Positions 27,127 to 36,085 of a stretch of 64,000 nucleotides of DNA are shown piece after piece. Source of the DNA: JACCTI01 sp038237435 (GTDB lineage: Bacteria > Verrucomicrobiota > Verrucomicrobiia > Chthoniobacterales > UBA10450); NCBI GenBank assembly GCA_038237435.1, contig JBBRYT010000010.1, forward strand, positions 1 to 64,000, read 5' to 3'. Below the pieces are notes generated by a model that had not been told where the DNA came from, ran no database searches, and worked only from the letters and a program-made list of their open reading frames with translations. The position numbers were made by a program, and so were the translations under genes. The stretch's first letter is position 1. The number at the start of each line of letters is the position of its first letter.

Positions 27127-27488
27127 CTATTGCGGCGTTTCGTAAGGCGGCTCGTTGGTCGCGATCGGCGTTGTTTGCGCGGGCGGATTGATCATGTTGA
27201 AAATAATCGCTGCGGCGATGGCACCGGCCATCACGGTCATGCCAATTGCCAGACCGTAGAATGAATTGCCCGAAGTTCCTTCCGCGGTCGCGGCGTTTAA
27301 CACCACGTAAACGAGCGCGAAGGTGAAAACAAATTCCGCGAGTAACGCATGGCCAATGTTTGGCGCAATAGGGGTGACCGCGCCGATCGCCAGCGGTGCG
27401 ATCACGCCTGCGCTCGCGCCGATTCCGGTGCAACCAATCGTCAAGACGAGGAAGAACGTTCCGATGAATTCCGCGATGTACTGTTCAT
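27127..27488 (-). pseudogene. Aquaporin (MIP family) remnant lacking both pore loops
   Basis: The reverse strand encodes YIAEFIGTFFLVLTIGCTG, then IAPLAIGA, then HALLAEFVFTFALVYVVLNA and FYGLAIGMTVMAGA, and ends with an INPP segment. These are aquaporin helices 1 and 4-5 and the end of helix 6. The stretches that should carry the two NPA pore loops (GGHISGGHYNPA-type and GGISGGAFNPA-type) are both missing with the frame kept, so the product would be about 117 residues instead of about 230. No start codon is in frame at the N-terminus: the nearby ATG at 27488 is out of frame by one base. A water channel is not expected to form. Confidence 0.7.
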
Positions 27489-27549
27489 GATTTACAGGGC
27501 TAAAGTAAAGCTAAGGGTTAATGCAAGCTCTCGTTAGGCGCGTTGGCCG

Positions 27550-27586
27550 CAAAAGGAAACGGCGCCGCGGGTCACCACGGCGCCGT
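27550..27586 (-). terminator. Rho-independent terminator behind the 30-residue peptide gene
   Basis: A 9-bp perfect inverted repeat, ACGGCGCCG (27559-27567) with CGGCGCCGT (27578-27586), is separated by 10 bases. Read on the reverse strand it is followed by TTTCCTTTT. It lies 22 bases after the stop of the small membrane peptide gene. Confidence 0.6.
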
Positions 27587-27608
27587 CAATAGCTACCCAC
27601 TCTTCTGT

Positions 27609-27701
27609 TTAGATGGTCGGCGCTGGAATCAGCCAGCAAGCCAGAATCGTGACGACAACCGTGAAGAGGAAGATCGCTTGAATCATTTTTAGTGTGGACA
27701 T
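27609..27701 (-). CDS. 30-residue single-helix membrane peptide
   Basis: A short reading frame from ATG 27701 to TAA, encoding MSTLKMIQAIFLFTVVVTIL followed by ACWLIPAPTI. Residues 7-25 form one transmembrane helix with a short proline-containing tail. It is followed at a natural distance by a strong stem-loop terminator. No clear Shine-Dalgarno sequence is seen. The compact ATG-helix-stop-terminator layout supports a real small gene, but conservation must be shown. The function is unknown. Confidence 0.5.
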   Translation of the reverse strand: MSTLKMIQAIFLFTVVVTILACWLIPAPTI

Positions 27702-27803
27702 GTTAATGCGATCGACGAGGAGAGCGGCGACAAGAATTACTTCCGCACAAATGCGTCTCACCTGTCAAAAGAATCGCTCCGCCCGGGGCCGAAGATTTTT
27801 GCT

Positions 27804-30356
27804 GTGATCCCGTCCTTGGCGCGTCTCTTCCGCTGGCACGTTCTGCGTTACCTCGGGCGGCATCCTCTGCTGGCGTTATTAAATGTGGCCAGCGTCGCGC
27901 TCGGCGTCGCAGTTTATCTCGCGATTCAAATTGCCAACGGCAGCGCGCTGCACGCTTTCAACGCCACCATCGATGTCGTGGCCGGCAAAGCTGATCTGCT
28001 GTTGACGCGTCCGGCCAGCGGATTGTCCGATGAGATCTTTCCTGCGGTGGCGCGTGCGCCTGGGATTTCTGCCGCCACGCCGCTGGTGCGCGGCTTCATC
28101 ACCTTGCCCGATTTTCCGGGAGAATATTTACAGGTTTTGGGCGTCGACATTTTCACCAACACGCCTTTTCGCACTTTTGAGCTGCATGATTTTCAGGCCG
28201 GCGAATTCGATGTGCAGCATTGGCTAGGTCGGTCGAATGCCATTGCCATCACGGAAGAGTTTGCGCGTCGGCATGATTTGCATTTCGGCGATCGATTGCG
28301 TGTGCAGGTCAACAGCGCCGATCGCGAATTGCATGTCGGTTTTGTTCTGCGCGCGAGTGATCCGACAACACTCGATTCGCACTTCGCCTCCATGGATATC
28401 GGCTGGGCCCAGGAATTTTTCACGCGCCGCGGGTCGCTCAGCGCGATCGAATTACGCCTGACGAATCCTGAGGAACGCGAATCTGTCATGGCGAATCTGC
28501 GCGCGATCGTTCCGGCGGATGCGACCGTCACCACACCGACGCAGCGCAGCGCACAGGTAGGAAATCTCCTGCGCGGCTTCCAGCTAAACCTCACCGCCAT
28601 GAGTCTCGTCTCTCTTCTGGTCGGGATGTTTTTGATCTACAACACGGTCTCGGCTTCCGTAGTGCGACGCCGGCGGGAGATCGGGATCTTGCGCTCGTTA
28701 GGCACAACTCGCGGCGAAGTCCGCTTCCTCTTTCTCGGCGAGGCGCTAACGCTTGGAATCGTCGGGGTGTTGCTGGGGTTGGGTGGAGGAATTCTCCTCG
28801 CGCGCGGACTGGTCGGGACCGTTTCGAAAACGATTTCGTCGCTTTATATCCTGTTGAGCGTGCGCGAACTTGCCGTCGCGCCTGCGATGTTCTTATCCGC
28901 AGCGGTGGCGGGTTTGTTTTCCGTTCTTATTGCCGCATGGCTTCCAGCGCGCGCCGCCGCGCGAATAGATCCAGTGAGCGCACTTCGCGCCGGCACCATC
29001 ATCGAACAGTCGGCGCGACTTTCCCATGCGTGGGCTTGGTCCGGCGTCCTTGTTATTTTTCTCGCGATTTTCTTTTCTTTTGTCGCCTTGTCCCTTGGTC
29101 CGCCCTGGATCGCGTTTGGCGCGGCCTTTTGTGTCCTCGTAGGATTTTCACTTCTCGTTCCGGGAATAACCTTTCGCTTCAGCGAAATCGCGTCGCACCT
29201 TCTGCGTGGTGCAGTTTCGCGGCTTGCGGCGCAAAATTTATCGCGCTCGCTGGCGCGTAACGCCGTCACCATCGCGGCCCTGGCCGCGGCCGTCGCCATG
29301 GCCATTGGTGTCAGCGTAATGGTTTTTTCTTTTCGGCGAACGGTTGCGACCTGGATCGATCAAACCCTCCTCGCCGATATTTTCATCGCACCCGCTTCCA
29401 ACGAAATTGTTGGCCCGAGTTCGTTTATTTCTCCCGAAGTTATTCGCTGGTTCGAAGCGCGCGCGGACATTGCTGAAGTCGACACTTTTCGCGAAGTCGA
29501 TTTGCCGAGCGGCGCGAAGAGCGTCGCCGTCGCCGTGATCCGTGGGGCGCAGGGGCGGAATTTCGAATTCCTGCACGGTGATCGCGAAACGATCATGCGT
29601 CGCTTCCGCGATGAGCCTTGCGTGATTGTCTCGGAAAGTTTCGTGCGCAAAAACCGTGTGCACGACGGAGACACCCTGCAGGTGACGACGCCGGATGGAC
29701 CGCGCGACTTTCCCATCGCCGGCACGTTCTACGATTATACGCGCGATGACGGTGTGGTTTATATGAACGCAAAAACCTTCGTTGCGATTTGGAAGGACGA
29801 TCGCATCAACAGCATCGCTCTTTACCTGCAACCGCGAGTTTCATCAGACAATTTGCTGACGCAATTCCGTGCGGAATTTAGTCGCGCGGGGCAATTTCTT
29901 ATTCTGTCGAATCGCGATCTGCGCCAGCGAGTCTTCGAAATTTTCGATCAGACGTTTGCGGTCACTTATGTTTTGCGCACTATCGCGGTCATCGTCGCGA
30001 TCGTCGGGATTTGTCTCACGCTCACGACATTGATCGCGGAGCGCACGCGCGAACTCGCGATTTTTCGCACCCTCGGCGGAAGCGTCTGGCAATTGCGCCG
30101 CCTGCTTTTATACGAATGCGGAATGATTGGTGTGCTCGCGGCGGTGGTAGGTCTCGCCTCGGGTCTGTGTCTTTCCTTCGTTCTTACCGGGGTCATCAAC
30201 CGCGCCTTTTTTGGATGGACGATTCAATTGGCTTTTCCGTGGCCGTCACTCGCACTCACACCGTGGTGGATCGTCGCAGTGGCGATCCTCGCTGGGCTCT
30301 GGCCGGCCTGGCGCGCCGGACGCCTGGTGCTGGCCGAATCCCTGCGCGAAGAATGA
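27804..30356 (+). CDS. ABC transporter permease with two FtsX domains
   Basis: An 850-residue permease of the LolC/MacB/AttFG superfamily. TM1 lies near residues 22-42, and a large periplasmic MacB-type domain follows (about 45-260). A three-helix FtsX domain (about 265-395, with RRREIGILRSLGTTRGEV) leads to a second helix and periplasmic domain (about 410-710) and a final FtsX domain (about 720-840, with RTRELAIFRTLGG). It starts at GTG 27804. No ATP-binding subunit is adjacent. The stop overlaps the ATG of an AttH-type gene (ATGA), so the pair resembles the att/lipocalin export system. Confidence 0.88.
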   Translation: MIPSLARLFRWHVLRYLGRHPLLALLNVASVALGVAVYLAIQIANGSALHAFNATIDVVAGKADLLLTRPASGLSDEIFPAVARAPGISAATPLVRGFITLPDFPGEYLQVLGVDIFTNTPFRTFELHDFQAGEFDVQHWLGRSNAIAITEEFARRHDLHFGDRLRVQVNSADRELHVGFVLRASDPTTLDSHFASMDIGWAQEFFTRRGSLSAIELRLTNPEERESVMANLRAIVPADATVTTPTQRSAQVGNLLRGFQLNLTAMSLVSLLVGMFLIYNTVSASVVRRRREIGILRSLGTTRGEVRFLFLGEALTLGIVGVLLGLGGGILLARGLVGTVSKTISSLYILLSVRELAVAPAMFLSAAVAGLFSVLIAAWLPARAAARIDPVSALRAGTIIEQSARLSHAWAWSGVLVIFLAIFFSFVALSLGPPWIAFGAAFCVLVGFSLLVPGITFRFSEIASHLLRGAVSRLAAQNLSRSLARNAVTIAALAAAVAMAIGVSVMVFSFRRTVATWIDQTLLADIFIAPASNEIVGPSSFISPEVIRWFEARADIAEVDTFREVDLPSGAKSVAVAVIRGAQGRNFEFLHGDRETIMRRFRDEPCVIVSESFVRKNRVHDGDTLQVTTPDGPRDFPIAGTFYDYTRDDGVVYMNAKTFVAIWKDDRINSIALYLQPRVSSDNLLTQFRAEFSRAGQFLILSNRDLRQRVFEIFDQTFAVTYVLRTIAVIVAIVGICLTLTTLIAERTRELAIFRTLGGSVWQLRRLLLYECGMIGVLAAVVGLASGLCLSFVLTGVINRAFFGWTIQLAFPWPSLALTPWWIVAVAILAGLWPAWRAGRLVLAESLREE

Positions 30357-31417
30357 AGCATTCGTTAGGCATTGTGTTCCTCGCGCTGGTCTCGTTAGGC
30401 GCGAATTGGGAAACGGCGCAGCCCGGTTGGGCATATGAGTTCCCGCGCGATCATCATTCGCATCCAAATTTCAAAACTGAATGGTGGTATTTCACCGGGA
30501 ATCTCTTCGATTCATCCGGCCATCGCTTCGGCTACCAGCTGACCTTCTTTCGCCAGGGCATTCGCCCGCCTAACGAACGCAATCCGGACCTGTCGCGGTT
30601 TGTGGTGAATGATTTGAAATTCGCGCACTTCACCATCACGGACGTGAGTGGAAAGAAATTTCGTTTTGAACAAAAGACGAGTCGCGGAGCGTTCGGCGAA
30701 GCAGGTTTCGATGAAGGTGATCGCGTCGCCTGGATCGATGATTGGACGCTGGAGATGAATGGCACGGACGAATTCGATCTCACCGCGCGGATGAGCGACG
30801 CGACGCTGCGTCTACATTTGCGCTCGAGCAAGCCGGTAGTGGTGCATGGGCAGAACGGTGTGAGCGTGAAAGCGAGCGACGCGAAACACGCGTCCCATTA
30901 TTATTCGTGCACTCGCGTCGAGACGAGTGGCGAAATTATTCGCAACGGAGCATCGACATCGTTGCACGGCGAGAGTTGGTTCGACCACGAATGGGCAACC
31001 AATCAGCTGGCGCCGGAACAATTCGGCTGGAATTGGCTCTCAGTGCAATTCGAGGACGGTCGCGAATTGATGCTCTATCAAATGCGGCTGCAATCCGGCG
31101 CGATCGACCCGAGTTCGAGCGGAACACTGGTTAGGCCGGACGGCTCAGGCATTTATTTGCCTAACGAGTCGTTTCACTGCATGCCCACGAAATTTTGGAC
31201 GAGCCCAAAGACGGGCGCCAAATATCCGATTGGTTGGCGCGTAGAAATTCCCTCGGAGAATTTACAGTTCAATGTGCGCGCGGTTTTGGAGAACCAGGAA
31301 CTCGCACTAACGCCCCTGACGTATTGGGAAGGGGCGATCGATACGGAGCCGATCAAAGGCTGCGGTTATCTGGAGTTAACCGGCTACGCTGGCGCGCTGC
31401 ACGAATTGCAGCGATAA
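30353..31417 (+). CDS. AttH/CrtC-type lipocalin-like secreted protein
   Basis: A 354-residue exported protein of the AttH / carotenoid 1,2-hydratase-like family. A signal peptide (MKHSLGIVFLALVSLGA) is followed by HHSHPNFKTEWWYFTGNL at about residue 35, SWFDHEWATNQ near 205 and GWNWLSVQFEDGRELMLYQ near 222. Members are usually encoded beside FtsX-type permeases, as here. The substrate is probably a lipid or hydrophobic ligand (inference). Two motif copies 30 bases apart, TTCGTTAGGC at 30361 and exact CTCGTTAGGC at 30391, encode the Ser-Leu-Gly pairs of the signal peptide. Further copies lie at 30568 and 31159. Confidence 0.84.
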   Translation: MKHSLGIVFLALVSLGANWETAQPGWAYEFPRDHHSHPNFKTEWWYFTGNLFDSSGHRFGYQLTFFRQGIRPPNERNPDLSRFVVNDLKFAHFTITDVSGKKFRFEQKTSRGAFGEAGFDEGDRVAWIDDWTLEMNGTDEFDLTARMSDATLRLHLRSSKPVVVHGQNGVSVKASDAKHASHYYSCTRVETSGEIIRNGASTSLHGESWFDHEWATNQLAPEQFGWNWLSVQFEDGRELMLYQMRLQSGAIDPSSSGTLVRPDGSGIYLPNESFHCMPTKFWTSPKTGAKYPIGWRVEIPSENLQFNVRAVLENQELALTPLTYWEGAIDTEPIKGCGYLELTGYAGALHELQR

Positions 31418-31421
31418 CTCG

Positions 31422-31595
31422 TTAGGCCTGCTTGTGGCGGGCGTAGTGCACTTCCGCGCCCTTCGGCAGCAGCCGTTTGCGACCGCGTTGACGACGGCGG
31501 GCGAGGGTAGCGCGGCCGCCTTTGGTGCTCATGCGCGCACGGAATCCGTGCTGGTTTTTCCGGGTGCGCTTCGAGCGCTGTAGAGTGCGTTTCAT
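31422..31595 (-). CDS. rpmH: 50S ribosomal protein L34
   Basis: A 57-residue basic protein read on the reverse strand from ATG 31595: MKRTLQRSKRTRKNQHGFRA, then RMSTKGGRATLARRRQRGRKRLL in continuation. This is the L34 signature (KRT...HGFRARM...ARRR.KGRKRL), with an extra C-terminal tail of about a dozen residues. The stop codon TAA is part of a GCC-TAA-CGAG motif copy. rpmH normally lies beside rnpA and near dnaA; neither is here, as the neighbours are AttH and an acetyltransferase. It lies alone between convergent and divergent genes. Confidence 0.95.
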   Translation of the reverse strand: MKRTLQRSKRTRKNQHGFRARMSTKGGRATLARRRQRGRKRLLPKGAEVHYARHKQA

Positions 31596-31676
31596 ACCGA
31601 AGGGCGGCTACATTAGGGACGAGACCTCGATTGTCAATTGCCAGCACGAGCCCTTTCTGAGAAATAAGAAACCGCG

Positions 31677-32162
31677 ATGAGTGATGTTGTAATCGAGCCG
31701 GCCACGTTTGAGGATTTGGACGAATTGTCCGGTCTGCTCGGCGAGCTTTTTAGCGAGGAAAGCGATTTCCGTCCCGACAAGCACAAGCAACTGCACGGGC
31801 TGCGTTTGATTTTCGAACAGCCGAATCGCGGGCGCGTTTTCGTGCTGCGGCGCGATCGCACCATCGTCGGCATGATCAACCTGCTTTTTACGATCAGCAC
31901 GGCGGAGGGCGGCTTCGTTATCGTGCTGGAAGATCTCGTCGTGCACAAAAATTTCCAGGGTAAAGGCTACGGCTCGCAGATGCTTGAATACGCGATCAAT
32001 TTCGCGAAGCAGAAAAATTTTCTACGCATCACTTTATTGACCGATCGCCCGGAATTGCGCTCGCAAAGTTTGTTTAAGCGTTACGGCTTCTTCGAGTCTG
32101 CCATGATTCCCATGCGTCTGCTTTTGCCGGCGCACGACGGCAAAGAAGACATCAAGTTGTAG
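31677..32162 (+). CDS. GNAT family N-acetyltransferase
   Basis: A 161-residue acyl-CoA-dependent acetyltransferase. The acetyl-CoA loop is VVHKNFQGKGYGSQML near residues 87-102, after the beta-strand IVLEDLVV. A C-terminal YGFFESA segment completes the GNAT fold. The substrate is unknown. It starts 81 bases from the divergent rpmH start, so the two may share a promoter region. Confidence 0.85.
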   Translation: MSDVVIEPATFEDLDELSGLLGELFSEESDFRPDKHKQLHGLRLIFEQPNRGRVFVLRRDRTIVGMINLLFTISTAEGGFVIVLEDLVVHKNFQGKGYGSQMLEYAINFAKQKNFLRITLLTDRPELRSQSLFKRYGFFESAMIPMRLLLPAHDGKEDIKL

Positions 32163-32206
32163 CCCGCCGCGCTTGCCCGCGCGAAAAATTGCACTAGAGC
32201 CTGTGC

Positions 32207-32956
32207 ATGCTCGGTGGCTCGATTCGTCTCTTTCGCTTTGCCGGAATCCAGGTCTCGTTGCACTTTAGTTGGTTTCTGGCGGCCGCCTATTTTCTCACTT
32301 CCAGCAAAGGTGTTTATGCCTCGCCCATTTACGGCGTATACGAATATCTCGGACTTTTCGTCATCGTCTTGACGCATGAATTCGGCCACGCCTTCGCTTG
32401 TCGCAGCGTCGGCGGAACGGCCGATCAGATTTTGCTCTGGCCCTTCGGCGGGGTTGCATTCGTTAGGCCGCCGCCGCGCCCCGGCGCTCAACTGTGGAGC
32501 ATCGCCGCCGGACCTCTGGTGAACGTCGCGCTTTACCCGGTTTTCTTTCTGCTCAGCTACCTCATTGCGAGTTCAGGAATGGCCGAGCAAACACCGGATC
32601 TCTATCGTCTCATCCTTCGCGTCTCGTCGATCAATCTACTAATTCTCTGCTTCAATCTCCTGCCGGTTTATCCTCTCGATGGCGGACAAATTCTCCGCTC
32701 GCTCCTCTGGTTTCCTCTGGGGCAGATCATGAGTCTGCGCATCGCCAGTGTCGTTGGTTTGATTGGTGGCGCCGCGTTTGTCGTCTGGGCAATTACGGAA
32801 TCTTCGGTTTGGTTGATTTTGCTTTCGGTCTTCCTCATGAGCCAGGCACTGGCTGGTTGGCGTCACGCGAAAACATTACAGCTGCGCGAAGATGAAATTC
32901 TGCGCGGCCCGCCGCCGATTCCGCCGGAGCAGCAGCCCCGGCCACCGATGGTTTAG
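32207..32956 (+). CDS. M50 family site-2 protease-like metallopeptidase
   Basis: A 249-residue intramembrane zinc protease. The HEFGH motif lies near residue 57 inside a hydrophobic segment and the second motif LLPVYPLDGGQ near 150 supplies the aspartate ligand; four to six helices are predicted. This is the short group III form without CBS domains, related to SpoIVFB. It overlaps the convergent aminopeptidase gene by 4 bases. Its substrate is unknown, although an ECF sigma/anti-sigma pair lies 3.6 kb away. Confidence 0.87.
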   Translation: MLGGSIRLFRFAGIQVSLHFSWFLAAAYFLTSSKGVYASPIYGVYEYLGLFVIVLTHEFGHAFACRSVGGTADQILLWPFGGVAFVRPPPRPGAQLWSIAAGPLVNVALYPVFFLLSYLIASSGMAEQTPDLYRLILRVSSINLLILCFNLLPVYPLDGGQILRSLLWFPLGQIMSLRIASVVGLIGGAAFVVWAITESSVWLILLSVFLMSQALAGWRHAKTLQLREDEILRGPPPIPPEQQPRPPMV

Positions 32957-35613
32957 CCGCGCGGCGTTTTCGTCGGCCAGTCCACGATCTCGTTTGTCAG
33001 GCGTTTTTTGAAATCGCCGCGGAAAATCATTTCATCGATCGCGCCGTCGACCGCTCTTTTCGCCTCGGCGGGCAAATTGGATTTCGCATAGCTGCGCAAT
33101 TCATCAACGCGTGACGCATCGAAGAAGAAGCGAAAGAGATTCGGCGCGTAACTGTTGCTCGCGAGTGCGTCCGCTTTCGCGAGCAATTCTTTCATGTGTG
33201 ATTTCGCGAATTCCCACGCCACCGCCGGGTGTCCGCCTTCGCGCGCGACGCGGGTGACGAGATAAAGCGCACGGCTCGTCGGCAACTCATCGCCCAACGC
33301 GATCTGGAGCGCGCGTTGCATTAACTTCGGATCAGTCGCGCCGGAGAGTGCTTCGTAATAATTTTGTTTCTCTTCGATGCTGATCGTCTTCAGACCGAGG
33401 TCATGCAATTTCGACCACGTTTTGTCGTCGGCATAGCGTCCAACAATTTTCAAAACCGAAGGACGCAAATCCGGCGCGAGCGATTTCGGATCGGTTAGAA
33501 AAGAGGCGAAACGCTCTCGACAACCGGCGATCACATCTGTGTCGCCATAATTTCCCAGCGCCTCGATCAAACTGGCGCGCAAGTTGGCAATCCTATTGGA
33601 CTCGTTAGGCCGCGGCGTCCAGCCAACTTCATCGAAACTCGGGCGCAGTTGCGCGCAGGCGTATTGAAGAAACTGAGTACGCTGCGGCCCATCAACGACG
33701 AGACCATTGATGTAATCGAAGGCGGTGCGCATTTGGTCGCGCTCGGCTAGTTCGGTGCGAGTGGGAAGTTTCTCGATCACGTCGAGGTAAAATGACAACG
33801 GTACACGCCCGGCTTGCACCAGCGCCCACGCATCCGCTAGCAGATTAACGCGATCGCCCACGCTCAACTGCGACAACTCCGCCATGAGCAACTTCCAAGA
33901 CGCATCATCGTATTGAACGCGATAATTTCCTGCGCCCTCGGTGTTCAACTTGACCGCGCGATCGGCCGGAATGTCAGCAATTTCCATCGTCTTCGATGTC
34001 ATTAAGACGCTTGTCGCTTTGTTCGAACCGGCGACTGAATAGGTCAGCGGAATTTTCCATTCCAACTGCGGCGCGTCGGGAAAGTTCACCGTGAAACGTT
34101 CCTGCATGAGTGTCATTTTGCCGCTGGCATCACGCGCCACTTTCACGACCGGAAATCCCGGTTGCTCCGTCCATGCCGCCGCGATTTCGACGACCGGTTT
34201 GCCGGACGATTCGCCCAGCGCGTTCCAAAGATCAGTCGTGGTGGTGTTGGAATATTTGTGGCGCGCCATGTACTTGCGGATGCCATCGCGGAAAACATCT
34301 GGCCCAAGGAAACTCTCGAGCATGCGCAGGAACGACTGGCCTTTTTTGTAAGTAATGTCATCGAAAGCGCTGTTCGCTTCCGCTTCGGTTTTGATCGGCT
34401 GTTGAATCGAATGCGTGGTGGAACGCGCGTCGCCTTCCATGGCCGCTTCTTTCGCCATGCCGACGCGACGCGCCGGATCGCGCGGAACTCCGCGAGCCAG
34501 ATACACTTCCCAATCCGGATTAAATTTCGCGGAACATTTGCTCCCCATCCACGAAGCGAAACCTTCGTTCAGCCAGAGATTGTCCCACCACGCCATGGTG
34601 ACGAGATCGCCAAACCATTGATGCGCGATTTCGTGCGCGAGCACTTCGTAAACGCGCTGTTTCGTTTCAGCCGATGAATTCCGCGGATCGAAGAGCAGCG
34701 CGGATTCGTAGTAGGTGATACCGCCCCAATTTTCCATCGCGCCGCCGAATCCGCCGGGCACCGCGACCTCGTCGAGTTTCGGCAAGGGGAACGGCACGCC
34801 GAAGTAATCGTTGTAGTATTCAACGATCTGCGCTGCGCTCTCGAGTGCGTAGCGGCCCATTTCTGCTTTGCCGCGAGTCGCGATCACGCGATGCAGCACG
34901 CCGCTGCTCCGCTTCTCGATCATGTCGAGCTCGCCCGCGCAAAGAACATTTAGGTATGACGCCATCGACGGCGACATGGCGAAATGGATTTCTTTTCCGC
35001 CGGTTGCTTTCGATTCCTTCTCAACCGGCATGTTGGAAATCGCGATCCAATTTTCCGGAATGACCACCGTCATCTGAAAACGCGCTCGAAAACTTGGTTC
35101 ATCCCAGCAAGGAAACAGGCGGCGCGCGTCAGTCGCTTCGAACTGAGTGCCGAGCATGACTTTCTTCGCAGCGGTGCCGTGTTCGGCGTACGGCGCGCGA
35201 TAAAGTCCCTGGCCTTGATCGTTGATTTTGCCGGAAAATTTCAACGATAACGTGTGTGTGCCAGTGGAGAGCTCGCTGCCTAACGAGAGGTTTAATGTCT
35301 CTTCCTTTACCTCGAGTTTGATCCCGCTTTGCGAGATTGGTTTATCGTCAATTGCAGCGCTTTCGATTTGAATTTCCGCCGCGTTGAGCACCAGCTCGCG
35401 CACTGGCTGGCGCACGTTGAGTTTGATCGTCTCGCTGCCGGTGAAGGTTTGTTTCTGCACCTCCGGCGCGATGCGGACCGCATATTCTTCCGGCACAACT
35501 TGCTTCGGAAGTTTGCCGGGAGTGTTTTCGAAAACGAAAGGTTCTTCGGCCGACACGATGGCGATGAAGCTAAACGAAATAGCCGCGCAAAGAAAAAAGC
35601 GGAAGACGAACAT
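32953..35613 (-). CDS. M1 family aminopeptidase
   Basis: An 886-residue exported zinc aminopeptidase. A signal peptide of about 22 residues (ending VSA) is followed by the M1 N-terminal domain, then GGFGGAMENWG (exopeptidase GAMEN motif) and HEIAHQWFGDLVTMAWWDN with NEGFASW (HExxH-x18-E zinc site), roughly residues 285-345. The C-terminal half is the ERAP1-C-like helical domain. It is similar in size to eukaryotic-type M1 enzymes and probably degrades peptides in the periplasm. Motif copies lie at 33601 and 35278. Confidence 0.92.
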   Translation of the reverse strand: MFVFRFFLCAAISFSFIAIVSAEEPFVFENTPGKLPKQVVPEEYAVRIAPEVQKQTFTGSETIKLNVRQPVRELVLNAAEIQIESAAIDDKPISQSGIKLEVKEETLNLSLGSELSTGTHTLSLKFSGKINDQGQGLYRAPYAEHGTAAKKVMLGTQFEATDARRLFPCWDEPSFRARFQMTVVIPENWIAISNMPVEKESKATGGKEIHFAMSPSMASYLNVLCAGELDMIEKRSSGVLHRVIATRGKAEMGRYALESAAQIVEYYNDYFGVPFPLPKLDEVAVPGGFGGAMENWGGITYYESALLFDPRNSSAETKQRVYEVLAHEIAHQWFGDLVTMAWWDNLWLNEGFASWMGSKCSAKFNPDWEVYLARGVPRDPARRVGMAKEAAMEGDARSTTHSIQQPIKTEAEANSAFDDITYKKGQSFLRMLESFLGPDVFRDGIRKYMARHKYSNTTTTDLWNALGESSGKPVVEIAAAWTEQPGFPVVKVARDASGKMTLMQERFTVNFPDAPQLEWKIPLTYSVAGSNKATSVLMTSKTMEIADIPADRAVKLNTEGAGNYRVQYDDASWKLLMAELSQLSVGDRVNLLADAWALVQAGRVPLSFYLDVIEKLPTRTELAERDQMRTAFDYINGLVVDGPQRTQFLQYACAQLRPSFDEVGWTPRPNESNRIANLRASLIEALGNYGDTDVIAGCRERFASFLTDPKSLAPDLRPSVLKIVGRYADDKTWSKLHDLGLKTISIEEKQNYYEALSGATDPKLMQRALQIALGDELPTSRALYLVTRVAREGGHPAVAWEFAKSHMKELLAKADALASNSYAPNLFRFFFDASRVDELRSYAKSNLPAEAKRAVDGAIDEMIFRGDFKKRLTNEIVDWPTKTPRG

Positions 35614-35639
35614 CTTCCCACTAGACGCGAGCGGGCGCG

Positions 35640-36080
35640 CTATTCAATCACGAGGACGAGAACCAAAAGACCGTTTCCGACCTGCGGACCTTTGATGACG
35701 AGCGGACTGGTCTTGCTCAACTTCGCGTCAGTTTCGAGCAGCAGTTTTTCCTGCTGAAATAACTTCAGGTTGAGGAGATACGAATCGCGCGTCGTTCCTT
35801 TGGAATCGACATGCAGCGCGAAGTAATTGCTCTTGGCCAGCCAATCTTCTTCGCCGGTCTTTAGAATCTTACGTGACTGGCCAATAACCTGAAACTGGTT
35901 GTAGCCAAAAATCCCTTTGAACGTTCCTTCCAGCCAACTGAACTCCGCCGGGATGGGCGTAGGCGCCGGAACATTCGTGGCAATGACCAGACCGCTCCAG
36001 ACCACTTTCGATTCCCGTCCGCAACTCGTCATTCCGAGCATGAACACGGCAACGGCGAGGGCGGCGGAGCGATGCGACAT
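35640..36080 (-). CDS. Putative lipoprotein of unknown function
   Basis: A 146-residue predicted lipoprotein with signal peptide and lipobox GMTSC (C20). The body has alternating hydrophobic strands and ends in GNGLLVLVLVIE. I do not recognise the family. ATG 36080 starts the signal peptide, 5 bases after the anti-sigma factor stop, so it is probably the third gene of the sigma-factor operon and may be part of the envelope signal or response. Confidence 0.65.
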   Translation of the reverse strand: MSHRSAALAVAVFMLGMTSCGRESKVVWSGLVIATNVPAPTPIPAEFSWLEGTFKGIFGYNQFQVIGQSRKILKTGEEDWLAKSNYFALHVDSKGTTRDSYLLNLKLFQQEKLLLETDAKLSKTSPLVIKGPQVGNGLLVLVLVIE

Positions 36081-36085
36081 CGTTA

